Of a DNA stretch of 64,000 nt, positions 59,151 to 64,000 are shown one piece after another. The notes below the pieces were generated by a model. The model searched no databases and was not told the DNA's origin. It worked only from the letters and a program-made list of their open reading frames with translations. Both the position numbers and the translations under genes were made by a program. This DNA comes from Xylophilus sp. GOD-11R (GTDB lineage: Bacteria; Pseudomonadota; Gammaproteobacteria; Burkholderiales; Burkholderiaceae_C). Location of the stretch: the NCBI RefSeq assembly GCF_033546935.1, contig NZ_CP137854.1, positions 4,340,001 to 4,404,000 of the forward strand, given 5' to 3'. Each line of letters starts with the position of its first letter. Within the stretch, counting starts at the first letter, position 1.

Positions 59151-60916
59151 GCAGCCGACGCGTCGCCACCGGGCCCCGCGCCCGGCACCAGCGACTGCCA
59201 CGCCCGGACGGCGGCCCATGCGGCCGCCGTTTGCGTTTGCTGGGCCAGCAGGAAGCGCTGGCCGTGCACCGTCTCGTCCGGAAACTCGGTGATCAGCGTG
59301 ACCGGCGCGCCCGGCCGGTCTACCTCGGCGATGGCGCAGGCGATGCCGTCGATGAGCTCGAACGGCAGCTCGCCGGCATGCATCCGGTAGTGCGCCAACT
59401 GCTGTCGATTGAACGCCGCCAGCGCCGGTCGCCGTGCCAGTTCGGCGCAGACGGCGCGGGCCAGCGCGCGCGCCCGCTCGCCCCAGCCGGCGTGGTGGCG
59501 CACGATGAGAAAGAAGCCCTTGGGCACCGTCCACGCCGAGAAGCCGCGCGGGATGTAGCCGCTCCACGGCCGCGTCCATTCATGCGCGGGGTAGCCGTGC
59601 AGGTTGATGTGCAGCAGTGCGCCGGACCGGGCCAGCGCCTGCCGTCGCGCGGCGGCTTCGTACGGCGGTGCATCCGGTGACCGCGCCTCCACATCGTCGC
59701 CCAGCGCGCTGTAGCGGGCGGCGTGGTGCAGATGGCGCGGCGCTTGCCGGCAGAGCTCGCGGTGCAGCGCGTAACCGTCCGGGTTCTCCAACGCGATGAG
59801 CGCGAAGTGGCTGGGCGGCCGCGCCGCGAGCCGTTGCGCGACCCGCAGCGCGCCGACCACGCCCGAACATTCGTTGGCATGCTGGCCGCCGCTGATCAGC
59901 ACCGGCGCATCGCCGCCCTCGCGGTAAAGCCAGCGCACGGGCCGGCCCTGCACGCTGGTCGCTGCGAACCGCTCGCCGCCGATCTCCGCCATCACCCGTG
60001 CGATACGGCCCGCAGACAGCGGTGAGGTAGCGCGGGCCAGCGGAGCCTCGTCGACGGCGTCGTCGGCCACGACCGGCCGCCAGGGCGTGACCGACACGAG
60101 CAACCGCACCATGCCGTCTTCGCTGCCCCGGATGTCCGGCACGATCTGGCCCGGCTGCAGCGCACGGCTGCCCGCCGACCGGCCCGCACGGCGCTCGAAG
60201 ACTTCGAGCAGCGAGAAATACAGGTCTTCGTGCAGCGCTTCGTGGCTGTCGATCCAGCCGGTTTCCTCGGCCGGCGCATGGTGCACGCCAGGGATGTCGA
60301 CGCGCAGGTCGAGCCGCTCGAAATACGGTTCCTGCTCCGGCCAGGGATGCCGCCGCACCGCGTCGATCGCGGCCCCGAAGACCCGGGCATGGTCGTCGTC
60401 GCGGGCCTCGCCAGCCAGCCAGGCGGTCGGCGACAGCACCGTCTCGCCGGCGGTGTCGAGGTGCACCCGGTTGGGCGCGAAGACACGGTCCATGCGCTGC
60501 CTGCCGTCGTGCCATCGCAGCTCGACGTGGTAGACCGGCGACTCGCTGGTCGCCGGCTGCGGCAGCAGCTGGAAATCGACGCCCTCGAGCATCATGGCCA
60601 GCGGGTAAGCCTCCAGCGCGAAGCGCCGCGCGGGCGCCGCCGCGTGCAGCGGGTAGTGCACCGTGACCGCGCGCAGCCCGTCACGCTCGACCTCCTCCAG
60701 AAAATGAAAGACCAGCGGCTTGTAGGCGCTGCGCAGTCGCACGGGCAGCCCCGCCGCCGCGAGCCGGCGCTCGGCCCGGCGCCGGGCCTGCGGGCCCTCG
60801 AACAGCCAGCCTTCGATGACCGCCGGCCGGCCCGCGCGCGCAGGCAGGGCGGACGACAGCTCGGCGACCCAGGTGTCGAGGGTGCGGGGCCAGGCGATGT
60901 CGAGCAGGACCGTCAC
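59147..60916 (-). CDS. M14-family zinc carboxypeptidase-like protein
   Basis: 589 aa, unusually long for M14 because of a 300-residue N-terminal region of unknown fold. The C-terminal domain has the zinc motif HANE in ISGGQHANECSGVVG, ENPDGYALHREL, the third ligand His in LLHINLHGYPAHEW and the catalytic Glu in TLITEFPDETV. No signal peptide, so cytoplasmic. Encoded 22 nt after the molybdoenzyme gene on the same strand, so the two may act on one substrate, such as a modified peptide or N-acyl amino acid. Confidence 0.82.
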   Translation of the reverse strand: MTVLLDIAWPRTLDTWVAELSSALPARAGRPAVIEGWLFEGPQARRRAERRLAAAGLPVRLRSAYKPLVFHFLEEVERDGLRAVTVHYPLHAAAPARRFALEAYPLAMMLEGVDFQLLPQPATSESPVYHVELRWHDGRQRMDRVFAPNRVHLDTAGETVLSPTAWLAGEARDDDHARVFGAAIDAVRRHPWPEQEPYFERLDLRVDIPGVHHAPAEETGWIDSHEALHEDLYFSLLEVFERRAGRSAGSRALQPGQIVPDIRGSEDGMVRLLVSVTPWRPVVADDAVDEAPLARATSPLSAGRIARVMAEIGGERFAATSVQGRPVRWLYREGGDAPVLISGGQHANECSGVVGALRVAQRLAARPPSHFALIALENPDGYALHRELCRQAPRHLHHAARYSALGDDVEARSPDAPPYEAAARRQALARSGALLHINLHGYPAHEWTRPWSGYIPRGFSAWTVPKGFFLIVRHHAGWGERARALARAVCAELARRPALAAFNRQQLAHYRMHAGELPFELIDGIACAIAEVDRPGAPVTLITEFPDETVHGQRFLLAQQTQTAAAWAAVRAWQSLVPGAGPGGDASAA

Positions 60917-60938
60917 GGGGAAACCTCCCCGCCGGAGC

Positions 60939-63260
60939 CTACACCGGCATCGCGAAGGCGGTGACTGCCGGCGCCTCGCCGCCCTGCCAGGCCTCGACCT
61001 GCACCAGGCAGGTGTGCGCGCTGCAACCCTGCGAGAAAGAAGACGACGGAATGTCGGCAGTCAGCACATTCGGATTGCCGTGCTTGTCGAGCAATGGGGC
61101 ACCCGAGGCGTCCGGCGCCGGATCGAACCACGCGCCGGTGGACAAGCGCACCACGCCCGGCCGGATGGCCTCGGATGGCACCGCCACCGCCAGGCAGGCG
61201 CCCCGGTCGTTGAACAGCCGCACCAGCGCGCCGGCCTCGATGCCACGCGATTGCGCATCGGCCGGATGCAGGTAGACCGGCTCGCGGCCGTCGATCTTGT
61301 CGGCGCGGCTGTGCGGGCTGTGGTCGAGCTGGCTGTGCAGCTTGTTGCGCGGCTGGTCGGAGATGAGGTGCAGCGGAAACCGCTCGGCCACCGGACTGCC
61401 CAGCCATTCGTGCGGCTCGCGCCAGCAGGCGTAGCCGGGGCAGTCGTCCAGGCCGAAGTCGGCGATGGTCTTGCAGAAGATCTCGATGCGGCCAGAGGCG
61501 GTCTTGAGCGGATGCGCCACCGGGTCGCGCCTGAAATCTTCCAGCAGCACCACCGGCTCGCCGGTCTGCGGCAGGCGCACCAGGCCTTCGCGCCAGAAGT
61601 CGTCGAAGGGCGGCAGCGCCACGTCGGCCCGCTCGGCGAGTCGGGTGCGCCATTCGCCGTAGAGACGCTGCAGCCAGCCGTCGGCGTCTAGGCCTTCGGT
61701 GAAGGCGTTCTCGATGCCGAGCAGGCGCGAGAGCTCCGCGAAGATGGCGTAGTCGTCGCGCGACTGGCCGGTAGGCGGCTGCACGCTTTTCATGGCAGCC
61801 ACCACCGGTTCGCGGGCGGCATAGAAGATGTCGTCGCGCTCCAGCGTGGTGGTGGCGGGCAGCACGATGTCGGCCATCTTGGCGGCCGCCGTCCAGTACT
61901 GCTCGTGGACCACGATGGTCTCGGGCTTCTGCCAGGCCTGCACCAGCCGGGCCAGGTCCTGGTGGTGGTGGAAGGGGTTGCCGCCGGCCCAGTACACCAG
62001 CCGGATGTCCTGGTAGCGGTAGGTGACGCCGTGGTAGGTGAAGGGCTCGCCGGGGTGTAGCAGCTGGTCGGCGATGCGCGCCACCGGAATGAAGTGCTCG
62101 ACCGGGTTGCGGCCCTGGTCCACCGTGGGGCCGAAGAAGCGCCGGTAGCGGCTGCCCATCATGTTCTCGGCGCCGTAGCAGCAGGCGAAGCCGCCACCGG
62201 GCAGGCCGATCTGGCCGAGCATCGCGGCCACGCTGAGCAAGGCCCAGTAGGGTTGCTCGCCGTGGTGGGCGCGCTGCAGTGCCCAGGCCATGTTGATCAT
62301 CGACCGGTTCGCGGCCAAGTCGAGCGCCAGTTGCTCGATGTCGGCGGCGGGCAGGCCGGTGATCTGCGCTGCCCACGCGGGCGTCTTGGGCTGGCCGTCG
62401 GTGTGGCCGAGCACATAGGCCTCGAACACCTCGAAGCCGGTGCAGTGGCTTTGCAAAAAGGCGCTGTCGTGCAGGCCGCGCACGCGCAGGGTGTGGGCCA
62501 GGGCCAGCAGCAATGCGGTGTCGGTGTTGGGTCGGATCGGCCACCACTCCACCTCGCCGCCGGTGTCGATGTCGTCGCGCACCGGGCTGACGTTGATGAA
62601 GCGCACGCCAGCGGCCTGCATGGCGCGCAGGCCGCCGCGCACCTGGTGCTCGCTGACGCCACCGACGGCCACCTGGGCGTTCTTGGACGGCACGCCGCCG
62701 AAGGTCAGAAAGATCCGCGTGTGTTCGGCCAGCGTCTGCCAGTCGGTGTGCGAATGCATGAGCTGGTCCATCGGCGCGACCAGGTAGGGCATGAGCGAGC
62801 GCGCCGCGCCCAGGCTGTAGGAGTCCATGTGCCGCACATAGCCGCCCCAGCAGTTGAGAAAGCGGTGGATCTGGCTTTGCGCATGGTGAAAGCGCCCCGC
62901 GCTGGCCCAGCCGTAGGAGCCGCCGAAGATCGACTGGTTGCCGTGCGTGTCTTTCACCCGGCGCAGCTCCTGCGCCACCAGGGCCAGGGCCTCGTCCCAT
63001 TCCACTTCCACGTACTCGTCCTGCCCGCGTGGCACCGCCGGCCCGCCCTGCCGGGCCGCCAGCCAGCCGCGCCGCACCGCCGGCTTGCGCACCCGCAGGG
63101 CCTCGGTGGCGGGATGGTTCTGGAAGTAGCCGATGGGCGAGGGATCCGGGTCGCCTTCGTAGGCGCCGATGCGGGTGCGCGGCGTGTGGGGCTCGTGGAC
63201 CCGGTACAGGCCCCAGTGCGATGCGGTGTAGGTGGGGCGGTCGTCGGTGGCGGCGGTCAT
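60939..63260 (-). CDS. molybdopterin S/N-oxide reductase (BisC/TorA-like)
   Basis: 773 aa DMSO-reductase-family enzyme. The Mo-ligand position is Ser115 in FGGSYGWASAG, with NCWGGYVRHMDSYSLGAA, FGGVPSKNAQVAVGG, and the C-terminal molybdopterin domain RFPLHLISDQPRNKLHSQLDHS. There is no N-terminal [4Fe-4S] Cys cluster and no Tat signal, so it is a cytoplasmic BisC-type reductase (biotin, methionine or other S-/N-oxides) rather than periplasmic TorA. In an operon with an M14 peptidase under an IclR regulator. Confidence 0.92.
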   Translation of the reverse strand: MTAATDDRPTYTASHWGLYRVHEPHTPRTRIGAYEGDPDPSPIGYFQNHPATEALRVRKPAVRRGWLAARQGGPAVPRGQDEYVEVEWDEALALVAQELRRVKDTHGNQSIFGGSYGWASAGRFHHAQSQIHRFLNCWGGYVRHMDSYSLGAARSLMPYLVAPMDQLMHSHTDWQTLAEHTRIFLTFGGVPSKNAQVAVGGVSEHQVRGGLRAMQAAGVRFINVSPVRDDIDTGGEVEWWPIRPNTDTALLLALAHTLRVRGLHDSAFLQSHCTGFEVFEAYVLGHTDGQPKTPAWAAQITGLPAADIEQLALDLAANRSMINMAWALQRAHHGEQPYWALLSVAAMLGQIGLPGGGFACCYGAENMMGSRYRRFFGPTVDQGRNPVEHFIPVARIADQLLHPGEPFTYHGVTYRYQDIRLVYWAGGNPFHHHQDLARLVQAWQKPETIVVHEQYWTAAAKMADIVLPATTTLERDDIFYAAREPVVAAMKSVQPPTGQSRDDYAIFAELSRLLGIENAFTEGLDADGWLQRLYGEWRTRLAERADVALPPFDDFWREGLVRLPQTGEPVVLLEDFRRDPVAHPLKTASGRIEIFCKTIADFGLDDCPGYACWREPHEWLGSPVAERFPLHLISDQPRNKLHSQLDHSPHSRADKIDGREPVYLHPADAQSRGIEAGALVRLFNDRGACLAVAVPSEAIRPGVVRLSTGAWFDPAPDASGAPLLDKHGNPNVLTADIPSSSFSQGCSAHTCLVQVEAWQGGEAPAVTAFAMPV

Positions 63261-63273
63261 GGAGAACGGTGGT

Positions 63274-63993
63274 TCAGGCGTAGAAGCGGGAGCCGAGCAG
63301 CATCGACAGCTCGGCGGCGGTGGCGTAGATGAGCGGGCGCAGGGCGTCGATGCGCTCGGGCGTCAGGCGGGCGACGGGGCCGGAGATGGCCAGCGCGCCG
63401 ATCAGGCCTTTCTGGTTGGAGAAAACCGGCGCGGCCAGGCCGCCGATCTCGGAATTGCGTTCGCCGTGCGAGATGTAGGGCAGCCTGGCGCGCACTGCCT
63501 CGCTGCCGGACTCCAGCGCGTTGGTGCGCTCGAAGTCCATCAGCACGCGGCCGGCCGCGCCCTTGTCGAGCACCACCGTGTCGCCCTCGGCCACATGCTC
63601 GCGCAGCACCTGCTGGCTGTTCTCGCGGAACAGGCACATGCGTTGGTCGCCCAGCCGCTGGAAGAAGGACACGCATTCGTCGCTGTCGCGCACCAGGGCT
63701 TTCATGCGCGGGCGGATGCGCTGCTCCAGGTCGAAGCTGTCGGCATAGCAGCAGCCCAGCCGGTAGACCTCGGGGCCGAGCATGTAGCGCTTGCTGGCGT
63801 TGACGGTGACGAAGCCTTCCTCGATGAGCGAGAGCAGCATGCGCAGCGTGGTGCTCTTGACCATGCCGGTCTGCGCGGCGATCTCGCTCAGCGTGAGTTC
63901 CGGGCGGCGGTGGTCGAAGACCTTGAGGATCTTCAAGGCGCGAAGCGCCGCGTCCACGGGCTTGGTCTTGACGGGGTTGGTGGCGGTGTCCAT
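63274..63993 (-). CDS. IclR-family transcriptional regulator
   Basis: 239 aa. HTH LTLSEIAAQTGMVKSTTLRMLLSLIEEGFV, then the ligand domain with VVLDKGAAGRVLM, ISHGERNSEIGGLAAPVFS and LIGALAISGP. Encoded 13 nt upstream of the molybdoenzyme on the same strand, so it is probably co-transcribed and autoregulated. Complete: ATG 63993, 7 nt from the window edge. Confidence 0.92.
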   Translation of the reverse strand: MDTATNPVKTKPVDAALRALKILKVFDHRRPELTLSEIAAQTGMVKSTTLRMLLSLIEEGFVTVNASKRYMLGPEVYRLGCCYADSFDLEQRIRPRMKALVRDSDECVSFFQRLGDQRMCLFRENSQQVLREHVAEGDTVVLDKGAAGRVLMDFERTNALESGSEAVRARLPYISHGERNSEIGGLAAPVFSNQKGLIGALAISGPVARLTPERIDALRPLIYATAAELSMLLGSRFYA

Positions 63994-64000
63994 GTCTCGT

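Noticed and set aside
56922..59579. 885-codon minus-strand frame opposite the TonB receptor
   Set aside because: Val/Gly/Ala/His-biased antisense frame without family features.
1..64000. tRNA, rRNA, CRISPR arrays, prophage genes
   Set aside because: Read for these on both strands; no cloverleaf-like ends, rRNA-like stretches, regular spacer arrays or phage genes were recognised.

Overview
The window is GC-rich, densely coded bacterial chromosome with short intergenic gaps and many 4-nt start/stop overlaps. Several features point to a plant-associated member of the Burkholderiales, most likely Comamonadaceae: three orphan Bug-type (TTT) periplasmic binding proteins, DUF1840, a phasin, a FUSC/DUF1656 efflux operon, and many LysR, MarR and IclR regulators. 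Genus cannot be fixed from sequence alone. A perfect PIP-box (TTCGC-N15-TTCGC) before a pentatricopeptide-repeat gene at the left edge suggests a Hrp-type III secretion regulon, as in Acidovorax, Xylophilus or Ralstonia-like plant pathogens.

Layout. 1-1041: the 3' end of one PPR-like gene, then a complete PPR gene behind the PIP-box. 958-7943: a minus-strand catabolic operon (GMC oxidoreductase, PEP-mutase/isocitrate-lyase-family lyase, Bug protein, D-2-hydroxyacid dehydrogenase, glycerate kinase) with a divergent LysR. 8010-10904: DUF1840, a CFA-synthase-like methyltransferase and a lipoprotein aminopeptidase. 10915-12731: M20 amidohydrolase and a UbiC-like protein. 12870-18189: MarR, FUSC, DUF1656, HlyD and outer-membrane factor, an AaeAB-like aromatic-acid efflux operon. 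18211-20361: phasin, ferredoxin, siderophore-interacting reductase and MarR. 20420-25500: PPK2, a histone-H1-like protein with a RHH-like end, a Bug protein, phosphatidylserine decarboxylase, an isolated DHp-like protein and a creatininase-family protein. 25535-31610: MBL-fold hydrolase, MmgE/PrpD, LysR, a secreted repeat protein, DedA and MFS.

31627-41644 is the most interesting block. A gamma-glutamyltransferase-like enzyme and a permease sit beside a minus-strand operon (aldehyde dehydrogenase, GlcG/HbpS-like protein, FAD/2Fe-2S reductase). Divergent from that operon is a plus-strand one: a TenA/PqqC-like protein carrying the complete six-ligand pattern of heme-oxygenase-like diiron oxidases (HDO), a [2Fe-2S] ferredoxin, a 100-aa protein of unknown function, a second [2Fe-2S] ferredoxin, an ornithine-cyclodeaminase-family enzyme and a GntR/FCD regulator. 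Four copies of a 13-bp palindrome (GNATACWGTATNC) lie only in the two control regions of this block, tying it together as one regulon. I infer an undescribed oxygenase pathway for an amine or amino-acid-like substrate.

41655-45646: LacI regulator, an unknown small protein, MgtC, Bcr/CflA-type MFS with MarR. 45738-51858: LysR with a D-serine/D-amino-acid operon (DsdA, Bug, DSD1-type enzyme, amidase). 51859-52716 carries no gene but holds a 10-bp tandem repeat and a large (about 700 bp) inverted repeat, flanked on both sides by genes whose codon usage drifts to G/T at the 3' end. 52717-54569: glutathione transferase and PLP aminotransferase. 54823-59150: SUV3-like helicase and a Fur-box-controlled TonB receptor. 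59147-63993: M14 metallopeptidase, BisC/TorA-like molybdoenzyme and IclR. I saw no rRNA, tRNA, CRISPR array, integrase or transposase.
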